Shown: positions 1-8,646 of the stretch, in pieces | Layout of the letters: each line of letters starts with the position of its first letter | Numbering within the stretch: the first letter of the stretch is position 1 | NCBI GenBank assembly: GCA_964593795.1 | Contig: CAZQJC010000039.1 | Location: forward strand, 77,556 to 141,555 | DNA length: 64,000 nt | Source of the DNA: JAHFDS01 sp964593795 | GTDB taxonomy: Bacteria > Myxococcota_A > Polyangia > JAHFDS01 | Direction of reading: 5' to 3' | Notes under the pieces: generated by a model | What the model saw: only the letters and a program-made list of their open reading frames with translations | Database searches by the model: none | Told to the model about the DNA's origin: nothing | Made by a program: the position numbers and the translations under genes

Positions 1-594
1 ACGCGCGCGCATGGCGGCGAGCCACATCGGGGATCGACGGGTCCGGGAGCGGAGCGAGACGCCCTTCCGGCGCAGGACGCGCCAAACGCTCCAGGGGTGC
101 GCGCGGTAGTGCCGCGCGATGGCAGCGATCGAGTACCCGAGCTCGTAGTCCCGGCAGACGCGCGTCGCCTGGAGGGGGCCGCGCCGCCGGACGGGTGCGG
201 ACGCACGCGCTGGCGATCGCACCGGTCGCTTACTGGTCTCCTTGCGCGGGCGCTTTCGGCGCTCCGTCCTCATCTGCGCGTACAGGTCCGCCATGTGCTG
301 CCGCATCCAGAGCCGCAGGCGAGCGGGATGGAGGCGCAGCTCGGTGGCCATCTGGCCGATCGAGCGACCGCGGCCGCGCAGCAGGTGGATCTGTGCCCGC
401 CGCGTGTCGATCGCGAGGCGGACCGCGGCGATCGGCTGGCGGCGAGCCCGCAGGCCTCGTCGCGCGAGCCGGTACTGCACTGCGCGCGTGCAGACCTGGT
501 GGATCGCCGCGATCTCCTCGACCGCGACGCCCGCCTCGAACAGGCGCACGATGTCCTCCACCTGCTCGCGGCGGAGCGGCACGCCCCGGCTCAC
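1..594 (-). CDS. Triple helix-turn-helix DNA-binding protein (partial, cut by window edge)
   Basis: Open from a GTG at 594 to the window edge without a stop; the C-terminus lies outside. The GTG shares four bases (GTGA) with the stop of the upstream gene. I translated 198 codons and see three helix-turn-helix-like segments in series: one around EEIAAIHQVCTRAVQYRLAR (residues about 26-45), one around SIGQMATELRLHPARLRLWM, and one around SIAAIARHYRAHPWSVWRVL, joined by Arg-rich linkers. Such serial homeodomain-like modules occur in transposase-type, small-terminase and regulator proteins. A small terminase is possible, since the large subunit is on the same strand, but there is no direct proof. 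The Arg-rich composition fits DNA binding. The function is unknown; the HTH content is well supported. Confidence 0.6.
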   Translation of the reverse strand, partial: MSRGVPLRREQVEDIVRLFEAGVAVEEIAAIHQVCTRAVQYRLARRGLRARRQPIAAVRLAIDTRRAQIHLLRGRGRSIGQMATELRLHPARLRLWMRQHMADLYAQMRTERRKRPRKETSKRPVRSPARASAPVRRRGPLQATRVCRDYELGYSIAAIARHYRAHPWSVWRVLRRKGVSLRSRTRRSPMWLAAMRAR

Positions 595-773
595 GGGCGG
601 TCTCCTCGCTTGCCGCCGCGCGCGAGCAGCTCGCGCTGCAGGGTGGCCAGCATCTCCGAGTGCTTCATGAGCGCCTTGGCGAGCCACTCGCCCGCCCGGG
701 CGACGCCCTGGCCGATCTGGACCGCCGAGAGGTAGCAGACCGCGCCCCAGAAGACGTGCAGGTACCAGGGCAT
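591..773 (-). CDS. Small single-span membrane protein
   Basis: A 60-residue protein. ATG at 773 overlaps the stop of the kinase gene by one base (TGATG) and its own stop overlaps the next GTG start, so it sits inside a tightly coupled operon. Residues 4-26 (YLHVFWGAVCYLSAVQIGQG and following) form one hydrophobic segment preceded by MPW. The rest is a basic amphipathic tail (ALMKHSEMLATLQRELLARG) ending in KRGDRP. Its size and layout would suit a spanin- or holin-like accessory or an inner-membrane anchor. No family is recognised. The frame is supported by the overlaps on both sides rather than by homology. Confidence 0.55.
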   Translation of the reverse strand: MPWYLHVFWGAVCYLSAVQIGQGVARAGEWLAKALMKHSEMLATLQRELLARGGKRGDRP

Positions 774-1762
774 CACGACGCCTCCGGCAGCACGCGTGCC
801 AGGCGAGCCTCGAGGAGCTGGTCCACCTGGGTGAGCAGCTCGGGGACACCGGTCTTGCGGCGCAGCACGGCCCCGAACACCTCGTCGGGCAGGTGGTCGC
901 ACGCGGTCTCGCTCGTGTCCTCGACCGCCGGGACCGGCAGATCGGTTCGTACCGAGCGCCAGACCTCGCCGCCCGCCGCCTCGATGGCCGCCTTCTCGTT
1001 GGGGTAGCGCACGTCGTCCACGACAATGCGCGCGGCGTCCGAACGCTCCAGGCTGTCACGCCAGAGGTCGATCCAGACCGAGGGCGAGATGTGGGTCCTC
1101 GCGCCACCTCCGACGGTCGTCATGATCTCGCGCGGGCTGTAGAGCCGCGCGGCGCCCGCGAACAGCGGGGCGAACACGGCCTCCCAGCGCGCGAGCAGGT
1201 CCGCGCCGCTGTATCCGTACGAGCGCGTTCCCGCCGGCGGGAGCAGCGCCACGGCGTCTCTCGCCAGGGCCCAAGGCTCCATCCCCGTCACGTCCACGCA
1301 CGGCGACTCCTTGAGCCAGCCATCGGCCTGGGCCTCGGTCATCCGGAAGAGCTGGGCGCACAGCACCTCCTTGAGTGGACCGGCGAAGCGGATGCGCACG
1401 AAGCCGTGTCGGTCGATGAGGTGCCGCGCGATCGTCGTCTTGCCGTGCTGCAGCTTGCCGTGGAGGCCGATCAGGATGCGATGGCCCGCCACGGAGGCGG
1501 TGTTCCTGGGCGCGCGCCCCTCCGCGAGCAGCCGCCGACGGCGGAGCTCTCCCGCACGGTCGGCCGCCGCGGCCTGGCGCAGGCTTCGCGTGGCGGCGTT
1601 CGGGCAAGTGCAGCGGTCCTGGGCCTGGAGCTCCAGGCAGCGGTCGTTCGCGAGGAGCCCCTGCTTGCGCGGGCAGAGCACCGCGCCCTCGGGCTCCCAG
1701 GTCTTGCCGCGGTCGATCGAGGACGACACCTCGATGAGCGCCTGCACGTGGCGGGCGTTCAT
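773..1762 (-). CDS. Deoxynucleoside monophosphate kinase-like protein with N-terminal Cys module
   Basis: A 329-residue protein. Residues 1-90 are an extension with four cysteines (C30, C42, C51, C53) that could form a small metal site. From about residue 95 it is a P-loop kinase: Walker A GKLQHGKTT (102-110), then the phage dNMP-kinase landmarks RIRFAGPLKEVL, the PREIMTTVGG lid-type segment and RIVVDDVRYPNE (Walker B-like). Enzymes of this kind phosphorylate dNMPs to dNDPs for phage DNA synthesis in the cytoplasm. ATG at 1762 overlaps the upstream stop (ATGA) and the stop overlaps the next ATG. The Cys-containing N-terminus is not part of the usual kinase and could bind nucleic acid. Kinase assignment likely; the exact nucleotide is unknown. 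Confidence 0.75.
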   Translation of the reverse strand: MNARHVQALIEVSSSIDRGKTWEPEGAVLCPRKQGLLANDRCLELQAQDRCTCPNAATRSLRQAAAADRAGELRRRRLLAEGRAPRNTASVAGHRILIGLHGKLQHGKTTIARHLIDRHGFVRIRFAGPLKEVLCAQLFRMTEAQADGWLKESPCVDVTGMEPWALARDAVALLPPAGTRSYGYSGADLLARWEAVFAPLFAGAARLYSPREIMTTVGGGARTHISPSVWIDLWRDSLERSDAARIVVDDVRYPNEKAAIEAAGGEVWRSVRTDLPVPAVEDTSETACDHLPDEVFGAVLRRKTGVPELLTQVDQLLEARLARVLPEAS

Positions 1763-1953
1763 GGCGCCTTCCCCTCTGCGGCCTCGGGCTCCTCACCCAG
1801 GATGCGCCGCACCTCGGGGTCCAACCCGGCGCGATCGCGGAGCAGGAAGAACACCGCGTCGCGAAGGTACTGGACGGCGGGCCGGGCCTCCTTGCGCGCG
1901 ATCAGTCGCAGCGCTTCCGCCTGGCGGGCGTCGAGCTCGAGCGTGAGCCTCAT
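1759..1953 (-). CDS. Small hypothetical protein, 64 residues
   Basis: Starts MRLTLELDARQAEALRLIAR and ends in EPEAAEGKAP. An initial beta-strand followed by helices (LDARQAEALRLIARKEARPA, QYLRDAVFFLLRDRAG) resembles ribbon-helix-helix-type small proteins, which often act as DNA-binding regulators, but the match is only structural impression. ATG at 1953 has a GGAGG ribosome site about six bases upstream. The start overlaps the methyltransferase stop and the stop overlaps the kinase start, so it belongs to the same coupled operon. Function unknown. Confidence 0.6.
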   Translation of the reverse strand: MRLTLELDARQAEALRLIARKEARPAVQYLRDAVFFLLRDRAGLDPEVRRILGEEPEAAEGKAP

Positions 1954-3056
1954 GGTGCACCTCCTCCACGGTCGTGGGTGAGCGCCGCGACGCCAGCCAG
2001 GCGGCGGCGGGCGAGGTCGAAGTAGGACGCCTCGCGCTCGATGCCGATGAAGTCGAAGCCCTCCTGCGCGCACGCGACGCCGGTCGTGCCCGAGCCCATG
2101 AACGGGTCGAGCACCACGCCACCCGGCTTGCCGGCGACCAGCCGCACCAGGTGACGCATGAGCTCGAGAGGCTTGACCGTCGGGTGCTCGTTCTCCTGAT
2201 CCTCCAGGCCCGCGTCGCGCTCCTTGCGGCTGGCCTTCGGGATGACGAAGAACCGCGTGGCCGCGCCGAGCAGGCCGCCAGCCCGAGCCTCCTCGTACTC
2301 CACCCTGGCCTCGCGCGCGTGGCCGTGAAGCCCGCCCCGGGACGAGAACGCGCCGGATGGGCCGCGGCGGGCGGGCAGCGCGCCGGCGTGCGTGCCGGTA
2401 CCGCCGGCGACGACCACCCCGTCCGGCGATGCCGAGCACTGCGTGTCCTCCACGAGCACGTTCGCGGGGAACCGTCCGGGCGGTGCCCACGACGTGCGAG
2501 GGCGTGTGTCCCGGTCGTAGACGCGATTCCGGCGCGGCGACTCGCGAAACCGCGTGTGGTCGTTGTTCGCGATCGCGCGCGTGCGGTCGCGCCGGCCCGC
2601 GAACGGGATGCGGCAGGCCTCGACGTGCAGCGCCCCCACGTCGTGCCGCGCGAGGTTGTCCTCGACCGACCCCTCCAGCCGCCGGCGCGCCAGGACGATG
2701 AGCTCGACCGCGGGCTTGAGGCCCGTGCCGAACCCCTGCCAGTCGCCACGCAGCATCCGCGCCTTGGGCAGGCCGTTGGCGTGGATCCAGCAGAGCACGT
2801 CGCGGATCTCGAAGCCCGCGGCCTCGATCACCGTGGCCAGGTGATGGAAGGTCCGCGTCCCACCGAACGCGACCAGATGCCCTCCAGGTCGGAGCACGCG
2901 CAGGCACTCCGTGGCCCAGGTCCCGTCCGGCGGTTGCTCGTCCCAGCTCGAGCCCAGGAACCCGATGCCGTAGGGCGGGTCGGTGACCACCGCGTGCACG
3001 CTCGAGGTGCCGAGCGTGGGCAGGAGGCGCGTGCAGTCCCCGTGGATGAGCCGCAT
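1950..3056 (-). CDS. DNA methyltransferase, beta-class order (N6-adenine or N4-cytosine)
   Basis: A 368-residue S-adenosylmethionine-dependent DNA methyltransferase. The catalytic motif DPPYGIGF (from residue 26) comes first and the SAM-binding DPFMGSGTTG motif is in the C-terminal part, followed by FIGIEREASYFDLARRRL. That order defines the beta class. DPPY favours N6-adenine methylation, though N4-cytosine cannot be excluded. The middle segment holds the target-recognition region. Phage enzymes of this type usually protect the phage genome from host restriction. The start chosen (ATG 3056) shares one base with the upstream TGA; a longer in-frame extension exists but would overlap the phosphoesterase. 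No restriction enzyme gene is adjacent. Confidence 0.88.
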   Translation of the reverse strand: MRLIHGDCTRLLPTLGTSSVHAVVTDPPYGIGFLGSSWDEQPPDGTWATECLRVLRPGGHLVAFGGTRTFHHLATVIEAAGFEIRDVLCWIHANGLPKARMLRGDWQGFGTGLKPAVELIVLARRRLEGSVEDNLARHDVGALHVEACRIPFAGRRDRTRAIANNDHTRFRESPRRNRVYDRDTRPRTSWAPPGRFPANVLVEDTQCSASPDGVVVAGGTGTHAGALPARRGPSGAFSSRGGLHGHAREARVEYEEARAGGLLGAATRFFVIPKASRKERDAGLEDQENEHPTVKPLELMRHLVRLVAGKPGGVVLDPFMGSGTTGVACAQEGFDFIGIEREASYFDLARRRLAGVAALTHDRGGGAP

Positions 3057-4330
3057 CACGCGCCCCGCGCCGCCCGGCGCGCGCCATGCCGGTACACGGT
3101 GATGCGAGGCTTCATGTCCTCCCGCGTGCGCAAGAACACCTTGCGCGTCCACTCGATCCCGTTCTCGGCCGTGACCCCGTGGATGAGCTGCACCGGCGTG
3201 TTGGCCTCGACGATCACCTTCGAAAAGCTGTTGGCGCCGATCCAGTTGCCGTTCACGATCGCGTCGCCGAGGCTCGAGGACAGCGCGGCCTCACTGTGGT
3301 GGTGCCCGCAGTGCAGATAGTTCACGGGCTTCTGCAGGACCTGCTGGTACTTCGCGACCGCGCGCTGGATGCCGTAGAAGGGCAGCCCGCCCCAGCCCTT
3401 GATGTCGTCCCCGTGGACGAGCAGGTGGGTCCAGCCCCAGGTCTCGACCACCTGGAACCAGGCCTGCGGGAAGTGGCAGGTGACGTTGTCGAGCCCGAGC
3501 GCGCCGAGGCGCAGCTCGATGATGTGATAGAGGATGAGGTCCCAGTTGCAGCGGAAGGGCGCCTCGCCGTAGCTGCCGACCCGGCCGTGGTTGCCCCCGA
3601 CGCCGTAGAGCGTGAACTTGACCTCGGGGAAGGTGGCGACGATGCGCGCGATCGCCTGGGCGAAGTCATTCGCGCCATGCACGACCTGCTTGTAGATGTC
3701 GAAGTCGAGCTCGTAGGCCTGCGATCGGAAGATCGAGTGGCCCTCGACGATGTCCCCGAGCATCGCGATCACGACGCCCTCGAGAGGCACCGCGGCGCGG
3801 CGCTCGCGAATGGTCTCGGTGACGACCTCCTCCCACCTGGCGAGCTTGGCGAGGAAGATGGTCCAGTCGTGCTGGTTGAGGCCGCCCATCTTCTCGAGGT
3901 CGACACACGTGCCGAGCTGGACGTCCGACACCTCGCACCAGAGGAGCTCGGGACGCCCGGCCGGCCGCTCGTCCGGCGTGGGCTCGGGGACCACCTGCAA
4001 GACGTCCGGCGCGATCTTGCAGAGCGCGGCGTCGATCTTCTCGAGGATGATCTCGGTCATCCCCTGGGCCTTGCGCTTCTGGGCGCGATCCTTGGCCTGG
4101 ACACGCAGGTAGAGCTCGTCGCGCGGCGTCAGCTCGCTGCGCTTCTTGTCGACCTTGAGGAAGCTCGCCGGCGTGCCCTGGCCGTGCCGCTTGAACGCGT
4201 TGGCCAGCGAGTCCAGGGTCACGGGCAGGCCGGTGGCCCTCGCGATGTCCGGCAGCGCCTCCGCGAGGGCGGTGTGGTGCTGGAGGATCTTCTTGGCGGC
4301 GGCGAGGAGCTTGCGATTCCAGACGGTCAT
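3056..4330 (-). CDS. Calcineurin-like metallophosphoesterase with N-terminal helical region
   Basis: A 424-residue protein. The C-terminal two thirds carry the metallophosphoesterase motif series in order: SDVQLGT, MLGDIVEGH (GD), GVGGNHGR (GNH), LLVHGDD and LHCGHHHS (GHxH). These bind two metal ions and hydrolyse phosphodiesters or phosphomonoesters. The first motif has Gln where DxH enzymes have His, a noteworthy change. The N-terminal 100 residues are helical and include a possible HTH (ALPDIARATGLPVTLDSLAN). Start ATG 4330 lies 12 bases after the terminase stop; the stop overlaps the methyltransferase start. Position beside terminase and methyltransferase suggests a role in DNA processing or repair, but the substrate is unknown. 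Confidence 0.82.
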   Translation of the reverse strand: MTVWNRKLLAAAKKILQHHTALAEALPDIARATGLPVTLDSLANAFKRHGQGTPASFLKVDKKRSELTPRDELYLRVQAKDRAQKRKAQGMTEIILEKIDAALCKIAPDVLQVVPEPTPDERPAGRPELLWCEVSDVQLGTCVDLEKMGGLNQHDWTIFLAKLARWEEVVTETIRERRAAVPLEGVVIAMLGDIVEGHSIFRSQAYELDFDIYKQVVHGANDFAQAIARIVATFPEVKFTLYGVGGNHGRVGSYGEAPFRCNWDLILYHIIELRLGALGLDNVTCHFPQAWFQVVETWGWTHLLVHGDDIKGWGGLPFYGIQRAVAKYQQVLQKPVNYLHCGHHHSEAALSSSLGDAIVNGNWIGANSFSKVIVEANTPVQLIHGVTAENGIEWTRKVFLRTREDMKPRITVYRHGARRAARGA

Positions 4331-4341
4331 GCAGATCCCTC

Positions 4342-5985
4342 TCAGGTGAGGACGAAGGCCATGCGCTTGCCGAGGCGCTCGGCGGCGAACACCGCGTACG
4401 TCGCGGCGTCGAGGAAGTGCGGGTCGCCCCGCGTGTAGACCCACTCGTACGTGTACTCGCCGGTGTGCTGGCGCTTGCGCTCCTCGTTGAGCGCCATGCG
4501 CTCGCGCCGCTGGCGCACCACGCTGGTCAGGTGGTCTCGGAAGTGCTCGTAGAGGTTCTGGGGACCGACGAAGCCACGGCGGTCCCGGATCACCTGCAGG
4601 TAGCCCTCGCTGCGCGGGATGGCGATGCGCCGGTTCTGGAACTGCCCGAGCGCGAACTCCATCGCGCTGTACTTGTTGAGCAGCACCCACCAGGCGATCT
4701 TGGTCATCGCGGTGGCGCGCCGGAGCGGCACGGCCTGCCGGCGGCGATCCGACCACTGCACCATGTCCTTGGCGTTCGGCGTCCACCAGGCGAGGAACAC
4801 CTTGCGCGGGAACGCGCGCGCGAAGTTGGCCGCCTCGTTGAAGTTCGGCATCGCGTCGCAGACGCAGACGTCGATGCGGTCGGAGATCATGAGCTCGTGG
4901 CAGCGGCGGAAGGGATCGTCCTCCTCGACCACCTCGAGGCGCACCAGCCGGCGATGCGTGCCGGTCTGCTGCAGGACGACGATGTAGTTGAAGCCCGCCA
5001 TCTGGTCGACGCCCATGCACATGCGGCCGTCGGGCAGGCCATCGCGCGCGGTGGGCCGCTCCCACGCGATGCCGTCGGTGATGCAGGCATCGAGCTCGTC
5101 GGCGGTCAGGCCAATGTTCTTGGGATCGACGAAGGGGACGCCGAGCTTGGCGTTGTAGAACTCCTGACGGTTGTCGGTCTCCTGGAAGGTCTGCCAGATC
5201 TTGCGCGGCGAGATGTATCGCGAGAGGAGCTGGCTCATGTGGTAGCCGCGGAGCGCGGACGTTGGGTTGTGGGGGACGTAGCGACCGTTCTGGGGATCAC
5301 GGATGCGATGCCCGCAGCGTGGGCAGCGGTAGTAGCAGTCCCCGGATGAGGTCACCGCGATGCAGTCCGGAAAGACGTCGGAGAGCACGATGCCGTCCGG
5401 GCAGCCGCACCGGGTGTGGAAGTAGTGCTGGTCGGAGCGCAGGAAGCGCGCGTGGATGTCGGCGTTGGGAATGCCCGCGGTCGACGCGAAGTACTTCACC
5501 TGGTACGCGGAGTGGGAGACGCGCTCCTCGGCTTGGCTGATGTCTCTCGCCTCGGTGAGACGGACCTCGTCGAACGCGAGCACGTCGAGCGGCGTGGAAT
5601 CCTTGGAGGCCGTGCCGCCGATGTGCTGGAGGTAGAGGGAGCTCGGCCCGAACTGCTTGAGCGAGAGCGTACCGTCGGCCGTGAGCTTGGCGCGTAAGCC
5701 CTTGTTCTGCTCGATGAGCTTGGAAAGGCGATCCTTGGACAGCTTCTCCACGCCCTCTTTCGTGGGGAAGTAGAGGCCCGCCTTGACCGTGTGCTCCGAG
5801 ACCCACCACAGCAGGCGGAGCAGGAGCCAGATGGTCGCTCCGATCTGCGCGGCTTTCAGCAGCACAATCTCATCGCTGTCGTCGGCGTACAGAGGCAGGA
5901 GATAACGGTGCGCCTTCCAGTCGAACGGCCGGCTGTCGACCCGGAAGTCGTTCCGCATGAGCCACTCGAGGAAGGGCATTGCCAT
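4342..5985 (-). CDS. Terminase large subunit, GpA type
   Basis: A 547-residue DNA-packaging motor and nuclease. The N-terminus resembles lambda GpA-type terminases: a modified Walker A in LLKAAQIGATIWLL (about residues 43-56), Walker B LDVLAFDEVRLTE (about 131-143), and a Cys-rich insert with HTRCGCPDG and CYYRCPRCGHRI that probably binds zinc. The C-terminal half has acidic positions expected of the RNase H-like nuclease (VDQMAGF, VCDAMPN). It cuts concatemeric DNA and pumps it into the prohead through the portal, which is not in this window. Lambda GpA is 641 residues, so this is somewhat short. Start ATG 5985 follows the HNH gene's stop by one base; no better start is visible. Confidence 0.85.
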   Translation of the reverse strand: MAMPFLEWLMRNDFRVDSRPFDWKAHRYLLPLYADDSDEIVLLKAAQIGATIWLLLRLLWWVSEHTVKAGLYFPTKEGVEKLSKDRLSKLIEQNKGLRAKLTADGTLSLKQFGPSSLYLQHIGGTASKDSTPLDVLAFDEVRLTEARDISQAEERVSHSAYQVKYFASTAGIPNADIHARFLRSDQHYFHTRCGCPDGIVLSDVFPDCIAVTSSGDCYYRCPRCGHRIRDPQNGRYVPHNPTSALRGYHMSQLLSRYISPRKIWQTFQETDNRQEFYNAKLGVPFVDPKNIGLTADELDACITDGIAWERPTARDGLPDGRMCMGVDQMAGFNYIVVLQQTGTHRRLVRLEVVEEDDPFRRCHELMISDRIDVCVCDAMPNFNEAANFARAFPRKVFLAWWTPNAKDMVQWSDRRRQAVPLRRATAMTKIAWWVLLNKYSAMEFALGQFQNRRIAIPRSEGYLQVIRDRRGFVGPQNLYEHFRDHLTSVVRQRRERMALNEERKRQHTGEYTYEWVYTRGDPHFLDAATYAVFAAERLGKRMAFVLT

Positions 5986-5986
5986 G

Positions 5987-6667
5987 TCAGCGCTGCCTCG
6001 GGAGTGTCGGCAGCAGTGCCAACTCGGGAGAAATGCCCTCCCGAAGCCGCCTCTTGATCGTCGTGGCTGCGAGGCCGATCTGCTCGGCCCAGTCGAGAAT
6101 GGTTCGCGTCTGGCCGTTCGCGGTCAGGCGCGCGTTATCGCGTCGGTTCCACTGCTGCTCCCGCGGCGTCGCCCAGCGGACGTTGCCGGGGGCGTAGTCA
6201 CCGTCGACGTCGATGCGATCGAGGCTGTGGCGTATCGAAGGCCGAGGACCCAGGTCATCCAGGAAGTCCGCGAAGGAGGTGCGCCATCGATCGCAGACGC
6301 CGATCCCGCGGCCGCCGTACCGTTGGAACTGCGAACAGCGGAGGTTCGTGCAGCGGTAGATCATCGCTGCCCACGCCCGGTACTCTGGTGACTGGGCGCC
6401 TCCCGCGGTATGGCCGTGCTTCACTCGCCGGCCGGTTCCCGAGCGGGCCATCCGCGAGAAGGCCTCCACGATTCGACAGCCGCACGACCGGCTTCGCCCG
6501 GCGGTCAGGCTGCGCTCGATGACCGTGCGCTGTGTGCCGCAGTCACAACTGCAGCGCCATCGTGGCGGCCGTCCCTCGATCCGGTCGAGGAGAGTCCAGC
6601 GGCCGACTCGACAGCCAGCGGCGAGGGCGACGCCCTGCTCGATCAACGGGGTTGCGGCTGTGCTCAT
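5987..6667 (-). CDS. HNH-type homing-like endonuclease
   Basis: A 226-residue protein of a phage HNH family. An N-terminal treble-clef-like module (CSCDCGTQ then RSCGCRIVE) is followed by the conserved SPEYRAWAAMIYRCTN, YGGRGIGVCDRW and HSLDRIDVDGDYAPGNVRWA blocks, ending in TPREQQWNRRDN. The C-terminus has an HTH (WAEQIGLAATTIKRRL) for DNA recognition, typical of free-standing homing enzymes. It sits exactly between the DnaB-like helicase and the terminase, both common insertion neighbourhoods for homing endonucleases. ATG 6667 overlaps the helicase stop (ATGA), preferred over an upstream in-frame ATG at 6691. Confidence 0.82.
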   Translation of the reverse strand: MSTAATPLIEQGVALAAGCRVGRWTLLDRIEGRPPRWRCSCDCGTQRTVIERSLTAGRSRSCGCRIVEAFSRMARSGTGRRVKHGHTAGGAQSPEYRAWAAMIYRCTNLRCSQFQRYGGRGIGVCDRWRTSFADFLDDLGPRPSIRHSLDRIDVDGDYAPGNVRWATPREQQWNRRDNARLTANGQTRTILDWAEQIGLAATTIKRRLREGISPELALLPTLPRQR

Positions 6668-7971
6668 GATCCCGGCGCCCGCGCAAAGCACATGCGCGAA
6701 AAATCAGTCGTGATGGGAACGAGGACGCCCTTGCGCTCCGACCGGTTCTTGGCGAGGAACAGCCGCATCTGCGGCGGGTCCATCTGCTCCTCTTCCTGGG
6801 TCTGGCAGAGGGCGATGACGACGTCGGCGATCATCGCCTTGTCGAAGCTCTCGGACAGGTCCTCGAGGCCGACGACCTCCTTCTTGAGCGCCGCGCGGTT
6901 CGACTGGGTGGCGGTCCAGACCGGGCACTCGAGCTCGACGGCGAGGCCGCGGATCTCCTCGAACACCACCGCGAGCTCGTGTCGGCGCTCCGAGTAGCGG
7001 GCGCTTGGCCTCATGAGGTCGCCGTAGTCGATGACGACCATCTCGGGCCGGAAGCCGGTCGCCGCGAGCTGCTCGAGGTGCGCCCGCACCATCTGGACCG
7101 TCGCGGCATGCGGCGGCCACTGCTTGATGAGCAGCGCGTCGCCGAACGTGGCGTGTAGCCGGCTCAGCTTGAGGGCGACGTCCTCGGCGTGCTCGTCGAG
7201 CTCGCTCATGCGAAGGCCCGTCCAAGCCGCGTCGGCGCGCGCAGCGACGGCCGAGTCGGACATCTCGAGCGTGTAGAAGACGACGCGCCCGCCCGAGACC
7301 AGCGCGCGTCGCGCGAACGACAGGAGCGCGATGCTCTTGCCCCGGTTCGTGGGCGCGAGGATGAGGCCCATCTCGCCGGCCGACAGGCCACCACGGAACA
7401 GACAGCCATCGAGCTCGGGGATCCCGGTCGGGAAGACGCGCCGGAGAGCGTCCTCGCGGGCACCCAGCAGCCGTGCGCTGGCGTCGCGGAAGTAGTGGAG
7501 CCCGAGGTCGAGGTCATGCAATCCCGAGTCGAGCGCGCGCGTGAGGACGCGCCGGATGTCGTGCCAACGGCCCTTCGGCATGAGCGTCAGGCTCTCGTCG
7601 AGCGCCTTGCGCAGGCTCTGGAACACGATGAAGTCCGAGACCTGCTCGAGCACGTAGGCGCGCTCGCCGGGCATGACCTCGCTCTCGAGGCGGTCCAGCA
7701 GGTCGACGTGGGCGGGGATCTCCGCTCGCGTGATCTCGTCGCTCTCGACCGCCCGCCGCAGCCGCTCCTGGAGGATCGGCATTGTGAGCGGACCGCGGTA
7801 GTCCTCGAAGTGGTCGCGCATGGCGCCGAACGCGAACGCGCACGCCTTGACGTCGAAGTGATCGGGCCGCAGCGCGTGCGTCACGCGAGACAGCGCGACC
7901 GCGTCCTGGAAGAACACGCGCGTGACCAGCACCTGGAACGTGGGGTCGAAGCCCAGGGTGGGCGTGCTCAT
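6664..7971 (-). CDS. DnaB-like replicative DNA helicase
   Basis: A 435-residue hexameric-type helicase. The N-terminal helical domain (FQDAVALSRVTHALRPDHFD) resembles DnaB N-domains. The RecA-like core shows Walker A LAPTNRGKS, the FYTLEMSD segment, Walker B VVIDYGDLM and ATQSNR with a following DLSESFDKAMIADVVIALCQ, as in DnaB C-domains. It unwinds DNA ahead of the phage polymerase (at 59737). ATG at 7971 overlaps the stop of the upstream gene by ATGA, and the stop overlaps the HNH gene. Length and motif order match the family well. Confidence 0.9.
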   Translation of the reverse strand: MSTPTLGFDPTFQVLVTRVFFQDAVALSRVTHALRPDHFDVKACAFAFGAMRDHFEDYRGPLTMPILQERLRRAVESDEITRAEIPAHVDLLDRLESEVMPGERAYVLEQVSDFIVFQSLRKALDESLTLMPKGRWHDIRRVLTRALDSGLHDLDLGLHYFRDASARLLGAREDALRRVFPTGIPELDGCLFRGGLSAGEMGLILAPTNRGKSIALLSFARRALVSGGRVVFYTLEMSDSAVAARADAAWTGLRMSELDEHAEDVALKLSRLHATFGDALLIKQWPPHAATVQMVRAHLEQLAATGFRPEMVVIDYGDLMRPSARYSERRHELAVVFEEIRGLAVELECPVWTATQSNRAALKKEVVGLEDLSESFDKAMIADVVIALCQTQEEEQMDPPQMRLFLAKNRSERKGVLVPITTDFSRMCFARAPGS

Positions 7972-8600
7972 GGGCGCGCCGCCCCCTGCCGGCCGCGCTG
8001 GGCGCGAAGGCGCTCGAGCTCGGCGAGGTCGATGCCGGGCTGGCGCTCGAAGTGGCCGGTGGCCTCGATCTCGCGCCAGAGGGCCTGGTCGCGCAGCCAG
8101 CCGGCGTCGAACACGCCGGCGTCGGGGCCGCCGAAGGCGCGCAGGATCTCCTCGGGCGTGGCGCTCCAGCGGTCGCAGAGCTCGCGCAGGGTTCGCTCCT
8201 GGTGCTCGCATCGCTGCCGGCGGCTGGCGGTCGCGACGCTCCCCTCGGCGAGCACCCGCCCTTCCTTCCGCTCCGCCTGCCTCCGCTGCCAGGCGCTGAC
8301 CCGCTCGGCCGCGGTGATGCCGCGCCGCTGGTGCAGGTGGCGCACCTGCGGGTGCCGGCCGCGGCGGGTGTGCTCGAACCAGAAGTGCGCCTCGATGTAG
8401 GCGTCGTAGGGGACGCCCAGCTCGTCGGCGAGCTCCGCCGCGAGGACGTGGTGCACGAAGTTGGGATCGGTGGGCTGCGGCCCCGAGCGACCGAAGGCAC
8501 CGAAGGGATGCGGCCGGCGCAGGTAGGCCCGGAGCTTGCGGTGGTAGGCCCACGCGAACGTGACACCGCGGGCGATCTGGTCGGCCGAGTAGGTCCGCAT
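7968..8600 (-). CDS. Hypothetical protein upstream of DnaB-like helicase (possible loader or initiator)
   Basis: A 210-residue basic protein starting MRTYSADQIARGVTFAWAYH. I do not recognise a family. It is rich in Arg, His and Trp, has a helical middle, and contains a helical segment LRELCDRWSATPEEILRAFG that could be a small recognition helix pair. It is the first gene of the DnaB operon and overlaps it by four bases, so a helicase loader or replication initiator is a reasonable guess only. ATG 8600 lies 14 bases after a minus-strand copy of the repeated 29-nt promoter-like element; no Shine-Dalgarno is visible, which also holds for the divergent gene. Confidence 0.6.
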   Translation of the reverse strand: MRTYSADQIARGVTFAWAYHRKLRAYLRRPHPFGAFGRSGPQPTDPNFVHHVLAAELADELGVPYDAYIEAHFWFEHTRRGRHPQVRHLHQRRGITAAERVSAWQRRQAERKEGRVLAEGSVATASRRQRCEHQERTLRELCDRWSATPEEILRAFGGPDAGVFDAGWLRDQALWREIEATGHFERQPGIDLAELERLRAQRGRQGAARP

Positions 8601-8614
8601 GTCCGATTCGCGAA

Positions 8615-8643
8615 TCACTCGTGGTGAAAGCGGTCGACCCAAG
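8615..8643 (-). promoter_or_regulatory. 29-nt repeated element, minus copy (copy 1)
   Basis: Reads on the minus strand CTTGGGTCGACCGCT followed by TTCACCACGAGTGA. It agrees with the other copies at the TTGG start, the CGA and CGCTTTC core and the CACGAGTG end. It lies 14 bases upstream of the start at 8600 and is back to back with copy 2. A promoter role is inferred. Confidence 0.6.
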
Positions 8644-8646
8644 CCA

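Noticed and set aside
97..1981. Plus-strand open frames opposite the kinase and HTH genes
   Set aside because: Arg/Ala-rich text with no ribosome site; they mirror minus-strand genes that have motifs and coupled starts.
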